Under the pieces are notes generated by a model. It did not search any database. It worked only from the letters and a program-made list of their open reading frames with translations, and was not told the origin of the DNA. Positions 18,902 through 30,082 of a stretch of DNA of 64,000 nt are shown piece after piece. The position numbers and the translations under genes are program-made. The stretch is taken from assembly GCA_021613335.1 (NCBI GenBank), contig JAJTWR010000398.1:804501-868500 (forward strand), given 5' to 3'. Position 1 is the first letter of the stretch; every line of letters starts with the position of its first letter. The stretch is from Whitmania pigra (Eukaryota; Annelida; Clitellata; Hirudinida; Haemopidae).

Positions 18902-21175
18902 ATGATTTCTAGAGACGAACCCGATTGTCAAGTAATCGATTTTACTGATCGTCGTATGATGGACATCGAAGTGACCTCCCTCCCTTCTGCTTCGTTGCCT
19001 CCAGTTCTCAGTGCTGACAATTCCTCAAGCTCACTGGATGCCAAGGAACCGGCCATAAATGGTGTGCCACACAAACATCAGCTTTCAGACGAGCAGGTTG
19101 ATAGTAGCACTATGAAGACTTGTGACAGCTCAGCTGAAAATGCAGAAATCTTGACTTTCAAAGAAGATTCTGTCCACTCCATTACACCAAACAAAAAGTC
19201 AATACTTGAGGAAGGGCAAACAATGGCCTCAGATGAAGAACTTGTGCCAACAGAGATCACCATAAACAAGGGATCTGAAAACTCTAAGGGCAGGGCAGAT
19301 AATGCTCGAGAAATAGAGATAGAGGAAAACTGCAAGGTTAGTTCCTTTGTCAATGTCACTTGCTTTAACTTACAAATTGTGGCATGACATTCTACTCCAC
19401 ATTATTTTCTATTTGTGTTTATTAATTCACTTTATTGCATTCACAGGACCAAGAAAAACTCGATGAAGAGGAAGAAGAAATGGGTGAAGAAGATGATGAA
19501 GATGCAGAAGAGAAGGATTCAACTAAGAAAAGGCCAAAGAGGGATGTTCAAAGAAGGTCTGTCTTTGAAATGCTTCAGGGTGAGATTCATGATGAAGATG
19601 ATGAGTACGAAGATGAACGTGACATGGATGATGAGGATCATGATGCCTTGAATGAGAGCAGAGTCAGGAAGAAAAGAAAGAATCGAGAGGATGAGTCAGA
19701 ACTTAATCTGGAGGAGTTGAATGATGATGATGACAATGATGAGGATTTTACAGGTATAGTTTCAGTTCATTGACATTGCAGTGCTTTATTATTTGAATTT
19801 ATATCGTTAATTTTTTTATTTAAATAGAAATCTTTCTTATTCAGCTGACGGTCACCAGAAAAAATCAATGAAAAAGAAAGCCTCCATGACGAAAAAGGAA
19901 GAGAAGGCACTTGTGCTCTTTGATGACGATGACCTTCCCCTTAAGGGCAAGAGGTCACAGGGAGGTCGACCGAAAAAGAAGAAAGCTGAAGATGGTGAAA
20001 TGCCAAGCGATGATGAATGGCACCTGACTGGAAGAATAAAAGGCAAGCTCTTCCACGACGAAGACGATGATCACGAAAACGACATCGATGATTACTCGTA
20101 CAGGCAGCAGGCACTGAGCGAGAAGAAGGTTCTGACCTCCTCCAACAAGAGATCCTTTGACGGCAGCTCGAAGAAACAATCGTGCAGCAAAAAGATCAAA
20201 ATCGACGTCCAGGGCTGGAAGTTTAGCAAGCCCAGAGATGGAATGGGTGAGAGGCAATACTGGGCTCTGTTTTTTCGTTTTGATATCATAAGCTTGTATA
20301 TCACAGTCATCATCGCATGCTCTCATGTGTAGCATGAATCAAAACAGTCTGACCAATTTTGATTTATTCGTTATTGCGCAGAATCCAAACCGAAACCAAG
20401 ATCAAGCTCAGGTCCATCCACCCAGCATCAAACCTCCGGACATTACGGCAGCGGCACGAGCAGCAGCACCTCTGCGCCGAGGCACATTGGTGAAGACTCT
20501 TACATGACCGGTTCCTTTGGCCTTCAGGATGACGACTTGAAACGGAAGCAGTCCATCTTGACCATCTGGGAGCAAAAACTCAGGCATCTCGACAGGGAAC
20601 TCGAGGAAAGAGTGGCCGTCGTTCGAAGAAATGAGGGGAAAATACTTCGAGAAGAAAGAAGACTGAAGGAACTTGAAGCTGTCCTCAACTACAAGGAAAA
20701 GCTCTTGAACAGCTGTGAAGAATTTCTCTCTGGTGGAAATGAGGACATGGCAGAAAAGTTAGCCTGCCTGAAACGGGACTACGAAAAATACAGGAGGCTG
20801 TCCGAAGAGCACAGGCTCTGGATAGAGAAAGAGCATTGCAGGATCGAAGCGCACGCCTTTGGGAGATCTTTCTCCGAAGAAGAGGATTCTGCCTGCGAGG
20901 AAGGGAAAGAAGTGTCAAGCCAGCTACCATTGCTAGAACAAGATTATGGAAATGCCAGTCAGTTGAAAGAAGTGAGTGGGAATACTTAATTTTCTAATTT
21001 CCCTAAAGCTGGCAGATCTAAGTTTGTTGACAGTTTGTTGATTCGACGATAATTACATTAAATAAAAATGAACGACAATTCATATCAGTCTTTTTTTTTA
21101 CAGAAAGAAAAGGCAGCTGAAAACATGATGGAGGATGACCTTGGAAGTTCCAATGCTGTCAAGGTGGATGGATAG
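18902..21175 (+). CDS. acidic nuclear protein with AT-hook-like motif and C-terminal coiled coil
   Basis: Five exons join in phase to 601 aa: 18902-19336, 19447-19753, 19845-20246, 20382-20971, 21104-21175. Residues about 145-250 are extremely acidic (EEEEEMGEEDDEDAEE and later runs) with basic patches KKRPKR and RKKRKNR. Around residue 290 is QGGRPKKKK, resembling an AT-hook with an overlapping nuclear localisation signal. Residues about 381-430 are Ser/Thr/Gly-rich. Residues about 435-540 form a long charged coiled coil (LDRELEERVAVVRRNEGK, ERRLKELEAVLNYKEKLL). No family is recognised; a chromatin or nucleolar role is inferred from composition only. It lies tail-to-tail with PGS1, 588 bp apart. 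An upstream start exon cannot be excluded. Confidence 0.75.
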
Positions 21176-21763
21176 CTATCCAATCGATCATACCCTCAAA
21201 GGACTGATGTGACACCCTTTTTATGTTTGTAAATGCATGTGTGTACATAGGTCACGACATCAATATATTTCTGACATGTAGTTCCTGCTCCCTCCTTAAA
21301 ACGGGTTGGGAACAACAAACCACAAGACATTGGACATTGTTCCACCTGCGGCCCGATCGTCTCCGAAGGCCTCTCACAAGTAATACTACAACCACAATAT
21401 CATCTGGAAACATCAACACTGTTGTTATGTCATCATTTAGAAACAGATCAGGAATTTGAATTACTTTTTGAATGAATTTGGAGTGATGTCATTTTTTGTG
21501 CTAGTTTCGTCTTAAAGTTTGTTGCACGATCAATCAGTGGCAGCTGCGTAAAGACAGGAGGGTAAGAGTTGTGCGAAGATATTTTGAGAAGCTCTCGTTT
21601 TGCAATTAAAATAGGTCAACTGTTTCCGCATGATAATTTCGTTCTGATAATTTAAGATCTTGACAATTCGATTGGATAGCATTTCTTGAGCAAGAGTTCT
21701 TATTTTGGTCTTACTTGAGACAGCCTAAACATATGGTAAAACTCCTATAGGTGAAGTGGTGGA
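21176..21763. other. convergent intergenic region
   Basis: Shared 3' region between two convergent genes; expected to hold both 3' UTRs. No exon seen. Confidence 0.5.
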
Positions 21764-24733
21764 TCAGAAAAAATTCTTGATGTGGGGGGTTAGCCAAACC
21801 AACCATCTGGGCACTTCTCTCTCTGGAGTATTGAAGGTACCTCTTGAGACTAATTCAGAATCTTTGTAGATATTTTCTTTCTCCTGCAATTGTTGGAGTA
21901 AAGTCATGGAAACTAATGCAATTAAAGATAATAAAAAAATTGGCTCGCTTGGATGAATCACCTGATGGAGCTGTCTCCTTAGTAGATCATTGGTGGTGAT
22001 AATGATGACCTGGCTCTCCAGGTCTCTTTTAACTGATCTGTAACCTAATTGAAAGAATCAACGATGCGATAGTTAAGTAACTGAGTGTTGTAGAGAGGAA
22101 TCGACTGGTAAATCCAAATGAGCCGCCTTTCGGGTGTAAGATATTTTTAGGGACGAAAGATAATTAGTTAGTAATATATAGTTTAGTTATCAAAAAAAAT
22201 TTCAAATTTATTTTAAGTTACACGATTTGGAACGGCAGCTGACGCTTATTGGACTTTATGAATAAACATTATTATTAATAGTAAAATGCAAAGTACCGTA
22301 ATTCGGAGACCCGATCATAGTCGCATAGGGGAGAGTGTCTTCCCCTTGAACTTCAGAGGGATAAATCCACAGCCCCTTGGCATGTACAGTCCACTCTGGC
22401 CTGATGTATTCATGGATTGCTATTCGATCTTCTTGTTTCTCTCCATGAACATCTTCAAGGAACCTTTTAGAGATCTGTGTGTAGGCCACCGGGATGTATT
22501 TGGATATTCCAGGAGATTCGAAGAAGCTGTTTGCCTGAGAATAAAATATAACAGACAGTTAAACAAAAAAACATTTGTTTGAAATACAAGAAATAATGTC
22601 ACAAGAAAATAGCCTATCTTTCTTGAATAACAGTTTTAAGGTAGACGGACCAACTTTTTTAAAAGTAAATCAAATTCATCCAAACCTGGGGAGCAGCTGT
22701 GAGGATGTTGAACCTTGCCTGAGATTGGTCAATAATGATCCTCATATAATCGTCGGTGAGGTTGAAGTAACCGCTGGCAAGAAAGACGTGAGAACCGCTC
22801 GGCAGTTTCTTAAGGACAAGTTCGGTGAGGAATCGATCCTGGTCAATGCCGACGGGCCCCATTTGTACCAGGGGATGAAGGACCGTGTCACATTCTTCGT
22901 CTGATGTTGGATCCACTCGTAACTGTGGTCTTATCACTTCCTCAACTTCAGCTCCCAATTTCTTTCTGAATTCTGAATTGCTGGATTCCTCTAGAAATAT
23001 TTTATGGAACATCATTTTTTATTATTCGTGTCAGCTAATCAAATAACTCCCCAGTCGTCGTAACTCACTCAAATAAGGATGATGATCTTCGTCGAAGTAA
23101 TGCAAAGAATTGTCAGGTTGGACCAGGAAGGAGAATTTGGAAATGGTTGTGAGGAGGCGATCGTAAAAGTCTGCCAAAGGTTTGAAGTCCTTGATGAGGA
23201 TGTAGCGATCCTGTCTGTCAGTGAAGTATGACTCGCTCAAGTTGGCACTGTCAAATTGGCAAAAGGAGTTTTAATGGCAATTATTTAAGTTCCAACAGAA
23301 ACTGATAAGAAATGTAACACAATTATTTCAGAATTTGAAGAAAATACTCAATCATCCCATACAAAATACAAGTAATTATCAGATGATAACTGAGCAACAT
23401 TGATAAAATTAATTTTCTGACCAACCCGCTAATGATAACGGAATCGTCAAATATATAGGCTTTGATGTGAAAGAGGCCAACCACCTCATTGAATCTCTCA
23501 GGCAAGAGCTGAAAAATCATTAATTTAATAATCAATCATAAATAAACATTTTGTATTTGTTTATTTTTCCAGGATCAGTCAGTACTTCCTTCAGTCTTAA
23601 CCCTAGCATTGCATCCACTTGCATAATTAGCTAGGAAGTAATCCATTTTTTATTTAACCCTCTCTTCTTAACTAATTAATTATCAGCCAGTTTAATTGTC
23701 TAATTATTACGAATAAGAACAAAAAAGTGAATTAACTAAACTTGTTACAAGAAAAATATAATCACCTGTTTCAACCATCCTTGTAAATCAGGTGTATGGT
23801 ACAAAAAGAGTTGCATTGATGTGCGGTCGGAATCATTCTGAACCTGAGAAGAGTGTGATGATGATGACCAGGGCTTGAAGAATTTTTTGATGAGAGGCAT
23901 TAGCATCGATCTTGAATTCGTGATTCCTCTTGAGCCTCTCATGTGATCCAAAATGACTGTAACCTTAAGATCACCGTTGTCCGACTTTGAATTGATCAGA
24001 GCTTCTTCCAAACTATCCACCTGCAGAATGAAAAGATAACTGGCTAACTATGACATACAAAATTGTATTTGGACATTTCACGACAATGAGTAATTCTCAT
24101 GATAAAATTCTCAGAAACCATCAATTATATAAAAAGATAAAGCCTACCAAATCATTCTCGTGTGAACCTGTTCCTAAATAAAGCGACGCAAGCAGAATTC
24201 TTTTCTTTGAATTTCTGGCTAAAGTCTACAAATTATATAAATAAGTTGGCAGAATGTAACATAAGAACAGTTAAGATTGACAAATTTAATAGAATAATTA
24301 AATGTTAGGTGCATTTTTATTGATACAAGCAAAACCACAAATACAAGCACAACCTTTAATTTTCTGTGGAATTCACAGGGCTCCTGAATGATTTCAACTT
24401 TGCTTCCATGCAGCCTGAAGGTAGAGGCATGACTTTTGAGCCAACCAAAGTTTGACACAAAGCTATCCTCTGCATTCGTCGTTGGAGTCTTTAAATTATT
24501 CCTCGCATTTGAGTTTGATTCAGTCTGGTTAACAAATGCATCATTGTACGACTTAATACTGCTGTGAGCTTCTTCTCGCCAAGTGGCCATTGTTCTTCAG
24601 ATAGTAAACAAAAATGTAGTAGCACAAAAAACAAAAAACAGTCGTTAATTAATTCTAACCTACAGCTTTTAACTAGAACATCTTGATTTTGCCGAAAATG
24701 CCGAATAACTCGAACGACTCGACTTATCGCCAT
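21764..24733 (-). CDS. PGS1: CDP-diacylglycerol-glycerol-3-phosphate 3-phosphatidyltransferase, mitochondrial
   Basis: Ten exons join in phase to 551 aa (human 556): 24733-24660, 24594-24354, 24225-24148, 24020-23766, 23508-23426, 23247-23069, 22990-22686, 22534-22297, 22044-21962, 21883-21764. The enzyme makes phosphatidylglycerophosphate, the committed step to cardiolipin in mitochondria. It has the two phospholipase-D-type HKD sites: HIKAYIFDDSVIISG (H, K and D present) and VHAKGLWIYP followed by GSPNYG and YRSVKRDLE. LDHMRGSRGITNSRSM and SESYFTDRQDRY are family blocks. The first exon, MAISRVVRVIRHFRQN, is Arg-rich with no acidic residue, a good mitochondrial presequence. It needs a 65-nt intron to join in phase; otherwise translation would start at ATG 24590 and lack the presequence. 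Confidence 0.95.
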
Positions 24734-24818
24734 CGTCACACTTTAAATTGTAACCTGCCGAAGAATTGTACATATCTATGTAGTGGAATCATCTTGCTCT
24801 CTTCGTTTCTAAGGCAAC
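24734..24818. promoter_or_regulatory. 85-bp divergent promoter, PGS1 / CFAP299
   Basis: Only 85 bp lie between the PGS1 ATG (24733, minus) and the CFAP299 ATG (24819, plus). Both promoters and both 5' UTRs must fit here or overlap the coding exons. No TATA box in a useful position was identified. Confidence 0.7.
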
Positions 24819-26272
24819 ATGGAGAACGCGATTAGGGGTGCAGATGCTATCACAGATTACAACACTTACGAAGAATTTTTGGATTCTCATATATCTCCAT
24901 TAGATTTGTTTTATTTGGAGGTAATTGCCAAAAAAGCATTCTAAAGTTTGTGCTCCTAAGTACGCCATAAACTATTTTAGGATGAAGAGTTTGCCAGAGA
25001 ATTGGTGGGCTTAGGACACAGAGGGACTGGTGAAGTACTGAAATTGGAAGATTTTCTTGCACGAAAGCAGGCGGTCGAGGCGAACAGACAGGCGAAAAAG
25101 AATCAGTTGCTGTTAGCTTTTGAAATCATGCCATGGTTTTCCGTTTTTTTCAACTTTGTTTTTACCGTTTCAGGAGCATTAACAGGATTGTTGTTAGAGA
25201 AGAAAATCCTCTGCTTGCTGAGCTCTGTGACAGAGAGGAGGGTAATAGAAATGGAATTATGTCAGTAAGTGAGAAATCATACTTGTGTGCTAAGCAGATT
25301 GATTTATGGAATTTGCCCTTTCTAACTTTAAATTTAATTTAAAATGAAATGCAGCAATACATATCAAATACATCTCAAGAATTTATGCAACTACATTCAC
25401 ATTTTTCAACCATTTGCTACCAGACGATAATCTTCATAAGAGACCAAAACAATCGCAATCAAGAGGTTTCTGGATACATCGATTATGCGCACAGATTGAA
25501 AGTGGAGGATTTTGACATCTACTTCAGCGGAAAAAAGAAACTCATGCCTAAACCGTCAGACCTCAGGTTTGCACTCTGACTTTTAAAATTAAAGTTAAAA
25601 TTAAACTAATTAAAGTATGATTAGCTTACTTTTTGTAATACTATTGAAACCTGTAAAGGCCAGAAACATTTTGATGACAGTTTCATATGAGTTTATATAA
25701 TTTATATGTTATATTGCTATATAATTTATATCTACAAAACCAAATGACTTTGACCGGCAGTTTCTTCAACTGGGAAACTCAGATGTCAACTTCAAATTCA
25801 ACTCCAAACTATCAAGTCATCACAGACAATCCTACTGGGCTTCTCTTCAGGAACAAAAGAGATAGAAAGATTGTCAATGTGGATCCCAGAGTTAGTTTTT
25901 ATATATTTTATAGCGTTGATGAAATGACAAGCAATTACTTATTTGCAGAGATTTCTGTATGATCATTCGCGGGATTCACTTAATAACAATTATTGGATAG
26001 TACAATTATATGCAATTGAAAATTATACTTACATTCTAATAGGCTCAGTCAGTTGCACTTAAAAAGACTGACCGATTTAGATTCAAATAATTGACTCATT
26101 AGTTTGTTATAGTAAATTAATAAGATAAACTGTCGTTAGCTAATTAACCATAACATCTACTTTATTTAACCAGGCAGTGACACCAGGTGAGAACTCAATC
26201 AGAGCTGACATCAAAGATCCAAATTACCTTCACGTGGTCATATTCGACCACATCACAAAAAGAAAATCATGA
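24819..26272 (+). CDS. CFAP299: cilia- and flagella-associated protein 299
   Basis: Six exons join in phase to 229 aa (human 233): 24819-24920, 24981-25105, 25174-25264, 25424-25566, 25761-25890, 26174-26272. The sequence follows the vertebrate protein (formerly C4orf22) closely from memory: [95 protein letters not shown]. It is an axoneme-associated protein; its biochemical role is poorly known. It sits head-to-head with PGS1. The start is the first ATG, and [17 protein letters not shown] aligns with the human N-terminus. Confidence 0.95.
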
Positions 26273-26676
26273 TTTTTTCATTGGTCTGCCTCATTTTTAG
26301 ACCCCCAAACAGAGAAAAACAAAGAAAACTATTTTACTGTTGGAGCTCATTAAATACATACATTTTTATTGTGAAATTATCTTTGGCTAATTTTGCTTTC
26401 ACTTATTGCATACAAAAGCAACTTTAGTTTCTGATTGCATATTGATGACTGCATATCTTAATGTCTATTGTTTTAGCAGTAACTTTGACATTAATTTTGC
26501 AAGACATTAATTACGAAATGTGGTTCAAAACAAGCTTCTTTACAATCTTCTTTACAATTTGCTGCATTTAATTGCACAAATGATATGCAATCCCGTCTTC
26601 AGTGATTGCAGAACTCTAACTAGAACAACTTTATGATGCATAGCATGCCACTTCAACAAAAACGAGATGGATACAG
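26273..26676. other. convergent 3' region CFAP299 / RABEPK
   Basis: 404 bp between two convergent genes; expected 3' UTRs only. Confidence 0.5.
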
Positions 26677-29304
26677 TTATGCAATATGTGGTTTGGGTAA
26701 TAAAGGCACAACATAGCAATCATTGAAAACGTCCCCTGTGTGATTCATGCCCCCATGTATGAGGGCAAAGGTCGAGAGTTCGGGATCTCTGGTTTCTGGA
26801 ACGACCGAGTGTTTGTCATCACTGGTTTCAAGTGAAGTGGATTCGACATTATCTGTGCTATTATTGCCTGAAGGTTTAAATAAAAATGAAATCAATACAT
26901 GTTAATCGATTATCGCCTCTTATTGCAAATTAATTAATAAAGTCTTAAATAAAAAAATATATGCAGATCTCACCAAGATAACCAGTGAAGCAGCACAAAG
27001 CAAAATCAAGTGCAGCTCGAGGCATGGTCAAGTCGTCTCTCTTCATCCAAGTTCTTGTCTCTTCATGAATATTAATGTCTTAACATTAGCATTGAATGTG
27101 ATTAAATTATTGTAATCAAGTGGAACTGGTGTACATAGAATTGCAGGTTGTACATATCATAATCAAAACTACTATTCAGGACAATAAGTAACTTCTTATC
27201 ATAGAAAAAGATTTTCAATGATGGCAAATGAAGGAATGCCGTAATGAAAATAATACCTGCCAAACACTGAATACAAGTTTCAATGGAAATAGTTAATCCA
27301 TCATTTAAATTATGACTGTAATAGCTGATCAATTTCAAACAGTCATTAATTAAGTTAAACTAAAATAACCAGGCAGCAAAAAAACAACAAGCGGTGTAAA
27401 TTTACCAACCAATGTCAAATTGGAACACCTCGTCCGACGTGGCATCTCCGAGCAAGCCCCCCATGATGAATATGTGGTTGCCGTGGGCTACGCCTCCGTG
27501 GGATGTTCTCGGACTTGGTTTGTCACCCTATTAGTTGGATACGAATAATTAAACATTCAAAGTTAATTTGCATAATTATTAGTGTATTACATTGCAGAAT
27601 TATAATTTTTGACATTTTAAAGTAGAACATGACAATTAAATGGCATATAATACAACAGTGTCAATGAATGCATTTAAACATTTCTCGGAGCTTCAAAATA
27701 TATACATATATACAAGCTTATCTAACGAACCAATTGCAAGGCATTCTTAATCTTCAAAATATATACATATATACAAGCTTATCTAATGAACCCATTGCAA
27801 GGCATTCTTAATCTGGAAGTAAGAACCCTCAGACCTTGACTTCCATGCATGTCCATGAACACGTGTCAAGGTCAAGCACGTAAAGGTCATCGAAAATATC
27901 CATCTCATTCATGCCACCGTGTACGTAAATCTTGTTGTCCACGGCAACCATTACGTGACCGAGGCGTTTGGGAGGACGCATGCCATTGGTTCGTAGGGTC
28001 TGCCAGCGGTTGTTTGTGATATCATAAGCATGCATCTGTAGGAAGATGAAACATTTTTTATTTTGTTAACATTAGTACAATATATGAATGAGCTTTATTA
28101 ATATATGTAATATAAAATTTATAATGTTATCCGATTGGTCATTGGACAATAATGTCTGTTTAAGTAATATTATTGCTAACCAATATCATAACCAAGGTTG
28201 TTGAATATAAATAATATACTAAACTAATCCTAACATCCTAACTTAATTATACCCTGCGATTCACAAGTCTCCGTCTCTAAAACTAAGATAAAACAACAAA
28301 ACACATTAACAATTTATACTCAATGATATTAATATTTATTCTCTGATTAATATTTTGAACAGTTGCTATGAAATTGCTTATTATTTACTGTTATTTGTTA
28401 TTATTGCGTTTTGTTATGCATTAAAGTAGCTCGATACATTTGTTTGATCTTACCGTTGTTTTATTTTAGTTTTAGAGATGGAGACTAATGAATCGCACAG
28501 TATGTTGGCCAGAATTAAAACCAAAACTTAGTCATGACTAAATTATGTTGATTGTCTCAGTTAAATTATTCACACGAAGCATCAAGATTCAAGATGTACC
28601 AAAATGCTTCATTTCATTAAAAGCTACCAACCTCATCATCATCAACAGCACGAGAACCCAAACCTCCCCCTCCAAAGACAAAGAATTTATCCCTGACACA
28701 AACTCCATTGTGAAAGGTTCTAGGAGTGGGGAGTTCACCGGATGGGGTGACATTGGACCACTTGAACTCACCCAAATTGAGATATTGAATGTCATTTTTG
28801 TTGCCATTCTCGTCTGCACCTCCGAAAATGAAAATTTTGTTGGGGTGGACTTCAGATGCGAATGTTGAATGCTCATATCTTGAAGAAAATCAGAGCCAAT
28901 CCACATTTAAAATGTTGTGAAATAAAATATTAATGTAATGCAATAAAACAAAAAGCTATAAAACATAATGGAAAACTATAAAGCTAGGCAATTAAATCAG
29001 TTTATCACCTGGCTCGAAAAGGACCAATCATGAGTATGCTCCATGAAAATGGATCAAGTTCAAGGACATGAACGTCATTAAAAGATTGGCTGGGGTCTGC
29101 TCCTCCCACAATATAGAGCCCTCCTCCAAGACTTTGCACTGTATTTTGATCTCCAGCATTAAGAGCAGGAACAAACAAACAACAATGTCCAACTCTTGGT
29201 GTTGGACCTTCTTTAGAGGTTGGTATCTCTGACCATTGAGATTGCTTTTCTGTAGTTTCAATCTTGTCTTCTGATTTCAGAGTTGAACTGAATTCCTTTT
29301 CCAT
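26677..29304 (-). CDS. RABEPK: Rab9 effector protein with kelch motifs
   Basis: Six exons join in phase to 379 aa (human 372): 29304-29009, 28878-28632, 28035-27835, 27527-27410, 27060-26974, 26867-26677. It is a six-bladed kelch propeller. Blade signatures are visible: GLYIVGGADPSQSFNDVHVL, KIFIFGGADENGNKNDIQ, KFFVFGGGGLGSRA, KIYVHGGMNEMDIFDDLYVL, HIFIMGGLLGD and LIHGGMNHTGDVFNDCYV. YEHSTFASEVHPNKIFIFGG aligns with the human block RYEHASF. The last blade is preceded by a low-complexity Ser/Thr/Glu insert, as in vertebrates. The protein acts with Rab9 in endosome-to-Golgi transport. An in-frame stop two codons upstream of ATG 29304 fixes the start. Another ORF ends only 10 nt upstream. Confidence 0.93.
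27691..27812. repeat. 61-bp tandem duplication in RABEPK intron
   Basis: Two nearly identical copies, 27691-27751 and 27752-27812, starting cttcaaaatatatacatata and ending gcattcttaat. They differ by about two substitutions and lie directly 3' of an exon on + coordinates. Confidence 0.9.
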
Positions 29305-29314
29305 TTTTTAAATT

Positions 29315-29581
29315 TTAGATAATGACGCAAACTGATGACTTTGGAAAATTTCCTCTTTTTGTAGTTGTTTTATTAGAGCCACCAAGCGATTTTGGCTTAA
29401 AGTAACTATCGGTTGAACTCGCTAGAGAAATATCCGAATCAGTTTTCTTAGATGTGTAAGATGCACTATTTTTGTCAAATGTTTTTGTGAGTAATGACGG
29501 CTGATCCTGAAACAGCAGCAGAGAGAAATCCTTGTATCGCCTGTGTACGAAAGTCAGGGAGAGATATTCTTTGGTTGACAT
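29315..29581 (-). CDS. 88-aa ORF ending in a CaaX-like box, upstream of RABEPK
   Basis: An ATG-initiated ORF of 88 codons starts MSTKEYLSLTFVHRRYKDF and ends KRGNFPKSSVCVII, i.e. a basic stretch followed by Cys-Val-Ile-Ile, which fits a CaaX prenylation signal. The stop (29315-29317) lies 10 nt before the RABEPK ATG on the same strand, in another frame. The middle is Ser/Thr/Lys-rich. A possible acceptor (ctgctgtttcag) lies inside at about 29507, so the true exon could begin at 29506 and belong to an upstream spliced transcript. No family is recognised. It may be the 5' cistron of a bicistronic mRNA, a separate gene overlapping the RABEPK 5' UTR, or a chance ORF in that UTR. Confidence 0.4.
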   Translation of the reverse strand: MSTKEYLSLTFVHRRYKDFSLLLFQDQPSLLTKTFDKNSASYTSKKTDSDISLASSTDSYFKPKSLGGSNKTTTKRGNFPKSSVCVII

Positions 29582-30082
29582 GCATGAAAAAACAAATATT
29601 CGCAGGAATATAGCACATCATAAAAACATAATCAATTGTCTATTTAAAAAATTTAAGAATTTTTGTGATAGTAATTTTTGTATTATTCGCTGAATCGCAT
29701 CAAGAAATTTCGAAACGCCGCCTATTATGTAACGCAACTGTTGTCAATAACATTGGTTTCCAAGCAACAATTAAAATTTTAACATATTAATTTAGTAAAA
29801 ACTTTTTTAAGTTTTATTCTGAGTTTATAATATATTCGGCTAGTTCGTTGTAATTTTTATTAATAGTATACAGCGGGTTGTTTTCGTAAACAAAATACTT
29901 ATACTGCACTAAATAAAACAAATAAAATTTAAAACTTATTGAGATAATTGCATTAATATATCTCTAAAACAATTTTGAATCTTAAAGCTTCCGGATGGTT
30001 TGTTGATTCACATTGTTATTATTGACAAGTTTCAAATGGTGCCACCGGGACGGTGTGGACTTAATTAAATTGATCGCCAAAA
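29582..30082. other. divergent upstream region, no gene seen
   Basis: AT-rich 500 bp between the minus-strand RABEPK unit and the plus-strand ZDHHC gene; presumably holds both promoters. Confidence 0.5.
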
